Assembly: GCA_021162285.1 (NCBI GenBank)
Contig: JAGGYZ010000222.1
Location: forward strand, 1 to 6,733
Direction of reading: 5' to 3'
Length of the DNA: 6,733 nt
DNA from: Candidatus Fermentibacteraceae bacterium
GTDB lineage: Bacteria; Fermentibacterota; Fermentibacteria; Fermentibacterales; JCC-6
In this document: positions 1 to 5,648 of the stretch, in pieces
Position numbering within the stretch: the stretch's first letter is position 1
How the letters are laid out: every line of letters starts with the position of its first letter
Notes under the pieces: model-generated
Seen by the model: the letters and a program-made list of their open reading frames with translations, nothing else
What the model was told of the DNA's origin: nothing
Database searches by the model: none
Program-made: the position numbers and the translations under genes

Positions 1-2
1 TG

Positions 3-326
3 GCTCAGGTAAGTACCACCGGCGTAAGTGATGCATATGAAGGGATACAACCCGGTGTATCTTCATTGGGGCTTGTAACACCTAATCCTGTGTATGAAAG
101 TGCGGTTATCCCTGTAACTGTTGCTCCGCAGGATATTGCCACAGCTAAACTTACCGTGTTTGATGTGTATGGAAGGCAGGTGGCTGACCTCACATCTCTT
201 GTAACGGATACAGGGTACAGGAACATCGTGTGGGATGCAGAAGACATTCCAGCCGGTGTTCACTTTGTAAGGCTTGAAACAGCTTCAGGTGTTTCAGTGC
301 GCCGTATTGTTTCGGCGGTAAGATAG
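3..326 (+). CDS. C-terminal end of a secreted protein with FlgD-Ig/type IX-like sorting domain (5' truncated by window edge)
   Basis: The frame is open to the left edge and ends at TAG 324-326, giving 107 visible residues; the real start lies outside the window. From about residue 23 the protein has the pattern of the C-terminal beta-sandwich appended to secreted proteins in FCB-group bacteria: an 'NP' opening (residues 28-29), the strand 'LTVFDVYGRQV', then 'IVWDAEDIPAGVHFVRLE' and a basic final strand ending RRIVSAVR. In Bacteroidota such domains direct export by the type IX system. In candidate phyla the same fold is often labelled FlgD Ig-like, and its export role is less certain. What the rest of the protein does cannot be seen. 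Hairpins begin at the stop codon, consistent with transcription ending here. I am confident that this is a real coding region and of the domain type, and unsure whether it is a true sorting signal. Confidence 0.85.
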   Translation, partial: AQVSTTGVSDAYEGIQPGVSSLGLVTPNPVYESAVIPVTVAPQDIATAKLTVFDVYGRQVADLTSLVTDTGYRNIVWDAEDIPAGVHFVRLETASGVSVRRIVSAVR

Positions 327-332
327 CTTACC
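317..332 (+). other. Short perfect hairpin around a stop codon
   Basis: GGTAAG (317-322) and CTTACC (327-332) are perfect inverted repeats of 6 bp separated by ATAG, so the TAG stop of the upstream gene sits in the loop. It lies four bases before the much stronger stem at 336-368. It may be part of a compound transcript end. A 6-bp palindrome alone could be chance. Confidence 0.35.
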
Positions 333-335
333 AGT

Positions 336-368
336 TGTGGAGGCGGCTGTTGCACAGTCGTCTCCACA
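336..368 (+). terminator. Strong 15-bp stem-loop between two genes; probable transcript end or regulatory leader hairpin
   Basis: The left arm (336-350, TGTGGAGGCGGCTGT) pairs along its whole length with the right arm (354-368, ACAGTCGTCTCCACA) around the 3-nt loop TGC. Thirteen pairs are Watson-Crick and two are G-T (343-361 and 346-358). These G-T positions pair in plus-strand RNA but become C-A mismatches in minus-strand RNA, so the structure favours a plus-strand transcript. It starts 10 bases after the stop of the secreted-protein gene, as a terminator would. However, no T-tract follows (the next bases are GACACTGAGG), so it is not a classical intrinsic terminator. Alternatives are an RNA 3'-end stabiliser or a leader structure controlling the zinc-ribbon operon, whose ribosome binding site begins at 375. 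Confidence 0.45.
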
Positions 369-391
369 GACACTGAGGGGGTTAGCGGTAA

Positions 392-1045
392 ATGAAACTT
401 CAATGCAGACAGTGTGGAGCTCTTCTTGCCGTTACTTCTCCCGATGCGTACATAAGCTGTCCGTACTGTGGTGCCCGTTCGGTGGTAGACGGCTACTCCG
501 GAGAAAGTTTTTTTCACAGACCCGCGTTGAGTAGAGAGGATGTTCTTCGCCTTTTCAAACCGGGTGCTGTTGCCACTGCTTCTGTTTTCTGGTTTCCCTA
601 CGACGCGGATTTTCTTTCCAGAGTTTTTACACAGCCCTATGCGGAGATGGAAAACTATTCACCTCCTTCTGCTGACCGCAGACTGTGGAACGAATCTGAA
701 GCAGGTGGAAAGGTAGTACCTGTTGACCCTCAGCTTCTGGGAGAGGGTGGAGTTGTGTACCACCCTTTCTGGGTTGTTATCAGCACGGCTACCGCCCAGG
801 GAACCATGGTTGATGCAGTGAGCGGCAGGAAGCTCGGGGAGGTTGCTGAATCTTCAGGCGGCAGTGTTTTTTATCCTTCCAGGGAAGCTCTTTCCGCTTT
901 TCTTACTGGTATAGGCCCGGCTATGCTGGTATTCTTTTTTCTCAGAGGTTTTTCAATTTTCTGGGCTGCTGTTTTCGGTATGGCTTCGGCAATACTTGCG
1001 CCTGACCTGTGGAAAAAGCTGACAGGGGGTAGAAACCGTGAGTGA
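392..1045 (+). CDS. Zinc-ribbon protein with C-terminal membrane hairpin, function unknown (first of three)
   Basis: This 217-residue protein begins at ATG 392, with a GAGGGGG Shine-Dalgarno-like run at 375-381. The N-terminus is a rubredoxin-like zinc ribbon, with Cys5, Cys8, Cys23 and Cys26 in two CxxC knuckles. The middle is a non-repetitive soluble domain that includes YHPFWVV (123-129) followed by VDAVSGRK (140-147). The same motif pair recurs in the next gene. Two hydrophobic segments follow (about 167-184 and 187-204), split by an Arg-Gly turn, and then a basic tail (WKKLTGGRNRE). This suggests an inner-membrane protein with both ends in the cytoplasm. The gene overlaps the next by 8 bp, implying translational coupling. 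I do not recognise a named family; zinc-ribbon proteins with a Y-P-x-W motif are often annotated only by the ribbon, sometimes misleadingly as TFIIB-type. The gene is clearly real, but its role is unknown. Confidence 0.85.
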   Translation: MKLQCRQCGALLAVTSPDAYISCPYCGARSVVDGYSGESFFHRPALSREDVLRLFKPGAVATASVFWFPYDADFLSRVFTQPYAEMENYSPPSADRRLWNESEAGGKVVPVDPQLLGEGGVVYHPFWVVISTATAQGTMVDAVSGRKLGEVAESSGGSVFYPSREALSAFLTGIGPAMLVFFFLRGFSIFWAAVFGMASAILAPDLWKKLTGGRNRE

Positions 1046-2078
1046 CCTTCTTACTCTCTCATGCCCTTCATGTGCCGGGCTTCTGGAGATCAGCGAGGGA
1101 AGCACCAACACGGTGTGTCCCAACTGCGGAACTCCGCTGCTTCTGGAGGGAGTTGTAAACAGATACATCATTGATTCCAGCGTTGATTCAACCGATGCAG
1201 TGCGTGTAGTACGGCGTAAACTGGAGGAGGTTTCCGCAGGTGTTTTTACCGGATGCCGGGTAAGAAAACCGTTCCTGGCCTATGTTCCGTTCTGGATACT
1301 GTCGTGCCGTGTTGATGGTTATGTCTTTGGTTTAAAGCCGGTGTTCAAAGAGAAAAAGGTGAGAACAGTTGCGGAAAACAACGACGGCAGCAGCCAGAAT
1401 TACTTTGTAAGAACTGTCAAGCAGCGAAAAGGTGTTCGGGCGGAAGAGCATCAGATCAGCAGCGGTTTTGATGTTATCGTAAGTGCCGCACACCTCGAGC
1501 CTCTTGGTATACCATCTCTGGGAGCAGAATCCCAGATGGGTCTTTCCGGGATGGCACTCGGTCGTTCCGGTTCAAGACTCCCTCTGAAAGTTTTCGATTC
1601 CGATGAACTGCCAGCTTCTGCCAGTGTGGTTGATCCCTGCGTTTCCATTGATCAGGCCAGGAAAGAGTCTGACAGATACATCCAGAGAATCTGTGGTGGT
1701 GTAGGTGTGGGGCTGGAACAGCGTTCAATGTATCTGGCCGTCACAGGAGCACGGGAAAAGCTGGTGCACTATCCTCTTTGGGTTGTGGAGTATGTGTTTG
1801 AGAACAGATCTTACCGGGCTGTTGTTGACGGATGCACAGGAAAACTGCTTAAAGGAGCTTTTCCTGCCGACTCAGAGCATTGGAAAAAGGTCTGCAGGGT
1901 TCTTGGCAGCGTGTGGGCAGGATTGATTCCCATTCTGCTGTTTGTTTCTTTTGCCGGTCTTTTCAGTGCCGGGCCGATTCTTGTGCTTGTGCTGCTCTTT
2001 GTTTACGGACTGGGTGCTGTTTCATTCAGATTTCTGAAAATGGCGAAAAACAATGCCAGGACGGACAGTATGATATGA
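1038..2078 (+). CDS. Larger zinc-ribbon membrane protein, paralogue of its upstream neighbour, function unknown (second of three)
   Basis: This 346-residue protein starts at GTG 1038, seven bases after an AGGGGGT ribosome binding site at 1024-1030 inside the upstream gene. An N-terminal zinc ribbon (Cys9, Cys12, Cys27, Cys30) is followed by a YVPFW motif (82-86), a basic polar stretch (about 103-135), and a Gly/Ser-rich middle. A second motif follows: HYPLWVVEY (244-252) leading to VVDGCTGKL (262-270). Two membrane helices are predicted by eye at about 288-309 and 313-330, flanked by Lys/Arg residues (WKK before, RFLK after), so the ribbon and middle domain are probably cytoplasmic. The shared motif and membrane hairpin make it a diverged relative of the preceding protein, with one extra copy of the Pro-aromatic-Trp module. 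It overlaps the next gene by 4 bp (ATGA). The coding call is firm; the function is unassigned. Confidence 0.87.
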   Translation: MSDLLTLSCPSCAGLLEISEGSTNTVCPNCGTPLLLEGVVNRYIIDSSVDSTDAVRVVRRKLEEVSAGVFTGCRVRKPFLAYVPFWILSCRVDGYVFGLKPVFKEKKVRTVAENNDGSSQNYFVRTVKQRKGVRAEEHQISSGFDVIVSAAHLEPLGIPSLGAESQMGLSGMALGRSGSRLPLKVFDSDELPASASVVDPCVSIDQARKESDRYIQRICGGVGVGLEQRSMYLAVTGAREKLVHYPLWVVEYVFENRSYRAVVDGCTGKLLKGAFPADSEHWKKVCRVLGSVWAGLIPILLFVSFAGLFSAGPILVLVLLFVYGLGAVSFRFLKMAKNNARTDSMI

Positions 2079-2764
2079 AAATAACAAAGCTGGTCTGTGG
2101 GCACTGCGGAACTGCTCTTTCCGGTCTTGGTCAGGACAAACTGTTTTTCTGCAGCAACTGCGGAAAAGGCTGGGTGCTTGATGCCGGCGGGCTTGAACCT
2201 GTTCAGGTACAGTGCCGTGCCTCTTCCAGTTCCAGGCTTCCACTTCCATTCTGGATGGTCAGTGCTGCGGTTCATGTTCTGAAGCGTACTGTCAGGAATG
2301 AGTTTACATCCACTATTGTAAGGTTCGGGTCCAGGTATGAGGAAGATGTACTGGCAGCAAAAAAGAGTGAGACCGGCGGTTTTTCTGAGAGAAGAACTTT
2401 TCTCTTTCCCGCGTTTCCTGTGGATGGATTACCAGGTATTGGTGTGGTTCTATCAGAAAAGATTCGTGATCTCCCGGGTGAACTGGGACAGGAAGAGCCA
2501 CTGCCTGCAATCTGCGGCGGGTCAGTTTCAAAAACCGATGCTGCAATACTGGCAAGATGTATTGCAGTGGGGCAGGAAACTGAAAAAGCAGACTGGCTTG
2601 CAGAGATCGAAATAGTACTGTCTTCAGTTAAGAGTACCCTTGTTATTCTGCCGTGCAGTGTCGAAGTTGAGAAGGTAAATGTTGCAGAAACCGGTGTATC
2701 ATTCTTCAGAAGATCTGTGCCGGACTGGGACGGGATTATGGATTATCACAGCAGCAGAACTTGA
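2075..2764 (+). CDS. Soluble zinc-ribbon protein, function unknown (third of three)
   Basis: I place the start at ATG 2075, which overlaps the previous stop as ATGA and has AGGACGGA (2059-2066) eight bases upstream. The frame stays open further upstream to 1880, but that stretch reads through the membrane-helix coding region of the previous gene and is not protein-like. The product has 229 residues. The zinc ribbon (Cys8, Cys11, Cys26, Cys29) is followed by LPLPFWMV (55-62), matching the Pro-Phe-Trp motif of the two upstream proteins. No membrane helix is evident. The remainder is a mixed alpha/beta-looking region with no catalytic motif I recognise, ending in a Trp/Asp-containing tail (VPDWDGIMDY). 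The simplest reading is a cytosolic partner or regulator of the two membrane-anchored relatives. Its TGA stop overlaps a TTGACC sequence that may be the -35 of the next operon. Confidence 0.83.
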   Translation: MKITKLVCGHCGTALSGLGQDKLFFCSNCGKGWVLDAGGLEPVQVQCRASSSSRLPLPFWMVSAAVHVLKRTVRNEFTSTIVRFGSRYEEDVLAAKKSETGGFSERRTFLFPAFPVDGLPGIGVVLSEKIRDLPGELGQEEPLPAICGGSVSKTDAAILARCIAVGQETEKADWLAEIEIVLSSVKSTLVILPCSVEVEKVNVAETGVSFFRRSVPDWDGIMDYHSSRT

Positions 2765-2789
2765 CCGCAGAGATATTCTGCCCTAAGGT
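2761..2789 (+). promoter_or_regulatory. Possible sigma70-like promoter for the yebC-ruvCAB-queH run, with an inverted repeat in its spacer
   Basis: TTGACC (2761-2766, 5 of 6 to the -35 consensus) is followed after 17 bp by TAAGGT (2784-2789, only 3 of 6 to the -10 consensus). The spacer holds a perfect inverted repeat, GCAGA-N5-TCTGC (2767-2781), which would be well placed as an operator. The 62-bp gap between the zinc-ribbon operon and yebC is the only non-coding gap before the ruv genes, so a promoter is expected here. The weak -10 keeps confidence low. Confidence 0.3.
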
Positions 2790-2826
2790 AGCATCAGTGC
2801 GAAACACATTAACAAAGGAGATATGA

Positions 2827-3552
2827 ATGTCCGGACACAATAAATGGAGTACGATCAAGCACAAGAAGGGCAAGGCAGACGCAGCCAGGGGCAAAATATT
2901 CAGCCGTCTCGTAAAAGAAATATCTGTAGCTGCCCGTCAGGGTGGCGGCGATGCCGACATGAATCCCAGGTTGCGGGTGGCGATTGATACTGCCAGAGGC
3001 CAGAACATGCCCAACGACAATATCGAGAGAGCCGTGAAACGCGGAACGGGAGAGCTTGAGGGCGTTACCTATGAAGAAATGCTCTATGAAGCCTATGGCC
3101 CCGGTGGTGTTGCAATTATCATTGAAGTTCTTACAGACAATAAAAATCGTGCTGCTGCAGAGATTCGCCACTCTCTTACGAAAGGCGGAGGCAGCCTCGG
3201 TTCCAAGAACAGCGTTGCGTATCTTTTCAGCAAGCAGGGGCATATATTCATCGACGGTTCTGTGCACACCGAGGACGAGGTTCTTGAGGCAGGGCTTGAT
3301 GCTGGTCTGGAAGATGTAACGGTAATTGAAGACACCATTATTGCATCCACAGGTCCTGACGATATTTACATAGTAAAAGATGCTCTGGAAGCGGCTGGAA
3401 TAAAAATTGAATCTTCCGAAGTTACAAAAGTGCCTTCCAACACGGTTCTTCTTGAAGGAAAAGAAGCTGTGAGAACCATGAAGCTTCTTGAAAGCCTTGA
3501 GGATCTTGACGATGTTCAGGCACTTTTCTCGAACTTTGATATGGCGGAATAG
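2827..3552 (+). CDS. yebC: YebC/PmpR (TACO1) family regulatory protein
   Basis: This 241-residue protein is close to the usual family length of about 245. The start is fixed by AAAGGAG (2814-2820), six bases from ATG 2827, and by the invariant opening MSGHNKWSTIKHKKGKADAA. Further family hallmarks are KIFSRLVKEISVAARQGG, NPRLRVAIDTAR, NMPNDNIERAVKRGTGE, and YEAYGPGGVAIIIEVLTDNKNR (about 88-109). Members were first described as DNA-binding transcriptional regulators. The mitochondrial homologue TACO1 activates translation, and recent work ties some bacterial members to relief of ribosome stalling, so the molecular role of this copy is not fixed by sequence. It is the first gene of a very tight run with ruvC, ruvA and ruvB, a well-known bacterial arrangement. 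Its TAG stop is followed with no gap by the TTG start of ruvC in the same frame. Confidence 0.97.
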   Translation: MSGHNKWSTIKHKKGKADAARGKIFSRLVKEISVAARQGGGDADMNPRLRVAIDTARGQNMPNDNIERAVKRGTGELEGVTYEEMLYEAYGPGGVAIIIEVLTDNKNRAAAEIRHSLTKGGGSLGSKNSVAYLFSKQGHIFIDGSVHTEDEVLEAGLDAGLEDVTVIEDTIIASTGPDDIYIVKDALEAAGIKIESSEVTKVPSNTVLLEGKEAVRTMKLLESLEDLDDVQALFSNFDMAE

Positions 3553-4041
3553 TTGTCTGACAGGGTAATTCTCGGAATAGATCCGGGATTGAACATTACC
3601 GGTTACGGAGTTGTCTCGGCATCGGCAGGTTCTCTGAAGCTGCTGGATGCAGGAACCATCAGAAGCAGGGCATCAGATCCTCTTACCCCCAGGCTCACCG
3701 AGCTTTTTCGTGGGCTGGTTCAGGTCATAGAGAAGTATTCTCCAGATGTGATGGGAATGGAAAAGATATATTCGCATTACCGTCATCCGGCTACAGCTAT
3801 TATCATGGGGCACGCAAGGGGGGTGTTGTGTCTGGCAGCAGGTCAGAGTGGAATAAGGGTTGAATCGCTTCCCGCCAGCCGGGTGAAAAAGGCTGTTACA
3901 GGCAACGGACGGGCCAGCAAACAGCAGGTTAACGGAATGGTCTGCAGAATTCTTGGAATACACACTGAGTTGAAGCCATTTGATGTAAGCGATGCTCTCG
4001 CAGTTGCAATTGCCCTGTATGAGGAGGAAAGAAATGCTTGA
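3553..4041 (+). CDS. ruvC: RuvC, Holliday junction resolvase (crossover junction endodeoxyribonuclease)
   Basis: This 162-residue RNase H-fold nuclease cuts four-way DNA junctions symmetrically as a dimer, working with RuvAB. All four expected acidic residues are present: Asp10 in GIDPG, Glu70 in GMEKIY, and Asp144 and Asp147 in FDVSDALAVAI. The basic loop VKKAVTGNGRASKQQV (111-126) is also intact. Where E. coli has a junction-contacting Phe69, this protein has Tyr73, in the EKIYSHYRHPATAIIMGHARGV form of the motif. The start is TTG 3553. The yebC stop lies immediately upstream in the same frame, and no other standard start codon precedes the conserved first strand. GGCGGA (3543-3548) is a weak ribosome binding site, so translation probably depends on ribosomes finishing yebC. 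The gene overlaps ruvA by 8 bp. Confidence 0.96.
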   Translation: MSDRVILGIDPGLNITGYGVVSASAGSLKLLDAGTIRSRASDPLTPRLTELFRGLVQVIEKYSPDVMGMEKIYSHYRHPATAIIMGHARGVLCLAAGQSGIRVESLPASRVKKAVTGNGRASKQQVNGMVCRILGIHTELKPFDVSDALAVAIALYEEERNA

Positions 4042-4624
4042 GAGTATAAGGGGAAAGGTAACAGGAACTGATCAAACTTATATTCTTCTTGAGACTGGTC
4101 CCGTAACTGTTCGTCTTCTGGCTCCAGGGTACTTTCTCCGACATGTTTCCTCTGGGGATGAGTCACAGTTCTTCCTTCTGTTTCAGATAGTAAACGAGGG
4201 TAACAAGGGAGTTCCTCTGGCAGTGGCATTTCCAAGCACTTCCGACAGGGAATTCTTTAAAAAGTTTATCAGTGTTTCAGGGGTCGGAGTGAGAGCTGCT
4301 GCAAAAGCCATGGTCATTCCTCCCTCCGAGCTCGCATCTGCTATTGCTGCTGGTGATATCAAGGTACTGAAATCCCTTCCGGGGATAGGGAATTCCCGAG
4401 CTAAACAGATTGTTGCCAAGCTTCAGGATGTTATGTCGAAGTCCAGTTTTGCTTCTTCCGCCGCTGCAGTTTCAGACAATGCCCGTGATGCCCGGGCTAT
4501 CCTGGAGCAGCTTGGAATCCCTTCTTCAGAAGCTGTTTCTCTTGTAAACGCTGTAACTGAAAAAGCCGGACAGGAAGTTTCTGCATCGGACCTGGTTCGG
4601 TCGGCAATGAAATTGAGAGGCTGA
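4034..4624 (+). CDS. ruvA: RuvA, Holliday junction DNA-binding subunit of the branch-migration complex
   Basis: This 196-residue protein is slightly shorter than E. coli RuvA (203). ATG 4034 has a strong GAGGAGG site at 4021-4027 and the canonical opening MLESIRGKV. RuvA tetramers hold the junction in a square-planar form and recruit RuvB rings. Two helix-hairpin-helix motifs are clear: VSGVGVRAAAKAM (81-93) and LPGIGNSRAKQIVAKL (115-130). The C-terminal RuvB-contact domain (about 150-196) retains the usual ARAILEQLGI and LVRSAMKLRG pattern. The N-terminal OB-fold is diverged: the usual G-V-G-Y-E-V strand reads TGPVTVRLL, and the loop expected to carry the acidic pin reads IVNEGN, with one acidic residue instead of two. 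An upstream in-frame ATG at 3992 lies within ruvC and is not used on this evidence. The gene ends one base before ruvB. Confidence 0.95.
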   Translation: MLESIRGKVTGTDQTYILLETGPVTVRLLAPGYFLRHVSSGDESQFFLLFQIVNEGNKGVPLAVAFPSTSDREFFKKFISVSGVGVRAAAKAMVIPPSELASAIAAGDIKVLKSLPGIGNSRAKQIVAKLQDVMSKSSFASSAAAVSDNARDARAILEQLGIPSSEAVSLVNAVTEKAGQEVSASDLVRSAMKLRG

Positions 4625-4625
4625 C

Positions 4626-5648
4626 ATGGCACTGGAATCAATTGTAAGACCAGACAGTACCGGCGAATCGGAGGAAAGGGATTTTACAAACTTAAGACCC
4701 CGGAGTTTTGCAGAGTACATTGGTCAGCGGGAGATTATTGATAACCTGAAGATAGCAGTTCAGGCAGCCATGGAAAGGGGAGAGCCACTTGATCACCTGC
4801 TTTTTCATGGCCCTCCCGGTCTGGGTAAAACAACTCTTGCCTATGTGATTGCAGAGGAAATGAGAGCAGATATCGTTTGCACGTCCGGTCCTGCTCTTGA
4901 AAGACCAGCTGATCTTGTGGGTATTCTTACCAATCTGAAAAGGGGAGATATTCTGTTTATCGACGAAATTCACAGACTTCCCAGGATTGTAGAGGAGTAC
5001 ATATATCCGGCAATGGAAGATTTCGAAATTGATATGGTGATAGACCCCGGCCCCCATGCAAGAACGGTGAAACTGGAGTTGAGTCATTTTACAATTGTGG
5101 GTGCTACCACACGGGCCGGTCTTATTACAGGCCCGCTTCGTGATAGATTCGGCTTTTCTCTTCACCTTGAGTTTTACGATATAGAAGACCTTCGTACTAT
5201 CATAACCCGTTCTGCGGGAATACTTTCAACAAGCATTACTGGCGAGGGTTCCCAGTCAATTGCCTTTCGCTCCAGGGGTACGCCAAGAATAGCCAACAGG
5301 CTTCTAAAAAGAACCAGAGATTATGCTCAGGTTATGCGCCGAGAAACCATCGACGAAATTACCTCTGTTGAAGCCATGGACATTAACGGGGTAGACGAGG
5401 CCGGGCTCGACAGACTGGACAGGAACTATCTCACCGTAATAATAAAGCAGTACAGCGGCGGTCCCGTAGGGGTTTCAGCAATTGCGGCTACACTCAGCGA
5501 AGAGAGGGATACACTGATAGATGTGGTGGAGCCATTTCTTCTGGCCAGGGGGTTTCTAAACCGTACAAGCAGGGGGCGGATTGCAACAGCCCATGCATAC
5601 AGGCATCTTGGATTCACACGGTCCGGTCAGGAAGAGCTTCCACTGTGA
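4626..5648 (+). CDS. ruvB: RuvB, Holliday junction branch-migration ATPase
   Basis: This 340-residue AAA+ motor has the normal family length. Hexameric RuvB rings bind RuvA at the junction and pump DNA using ATP. The sequence shows LRPRSFAEYIGQ (23-34), Walker A GPPGLGKTT (62-70), Walker B FIDEIHRL (111-118), sensor 1 GATTRAG (159-165), the LRDRFGF arginine-finger region (171-177), and the sensor 2 segment GTPRIANRLLKR (218-229). The C-terminal winged helix reads GGPVGVSAIAATL onward (278-) and closes with YRHLGF. Nothing essential is missing. ATG 4626 has GAGAGG at 4615-4620 and is one base beyond the ruvA stop. The last bases overlap the queH start as GTGA. With ruvC and ruvA alongside, the complete resolvasome is encoded in one run. 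Confidence 0.98.
   Translation: MALESIVRPDSTGESEERDFTNLRPRSFAEYIGQREIIDNLKIAVQAAMERGEPLDHLLFHGPPGLGKTTLAYVIAEEMRADIVCTSGPALERPADLVGILTNLKRGDILFIDEIHRLPRIVEEYIYPAMEDFEIDMVIDPGPHARTVKLELSHFTIVGATTRAGLITGPLRDRFGFSLHLEFYDIEDLRTIITRSAGILSTSITGEGSQSIAFRSRGTPRIANRLLKRTRDYAQVMRRETIDEITSVEAMDINGVDEAGLDRLDRNYLTVIIKQYSGGPVGVSAIAATLSEERDTLIDVVEPFLLARGFLNRTSRGRIATAHAYRHLGFTRSGQEELPL

Noticed and set aside
1880..2074. N-terminal extension of the third zinc-ribbon protein
   Set aside because: It overlaps the membrane-helix codons of the previous gene out of frame; ATG 2075 has a Shine-Dalgarno site, an ATGA overlap and places the CxxC ribbon at the N-terminus like its relatives.
2823..2825. Earlier ATG before yebC
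   Set aside because: It is out of frame with yebC; the invariant MSGHNKW start is at 2827.
2809..3267. 152-codon open frame on the minus strand
   Set aside because: It lies inside the unmistakable yebC gene, has no recognisable motif, and reads as the low-complexity complement of real codons.
3992..4033. Longer RuvA beginning at ATG 3992
   Set aside because: ATG 4034 has a strong GAGGAGG site and gives the canonical RuvA N-terminus; the extension overlaps the ruvC catalytic C-terminus.
4692..5165. 157-codon open frame on the minus strand
   Set aside because: It is fully antisense to ruvB, whose Walker motifs and full length leave no doubt about the coding strand; the antisense product looks random.
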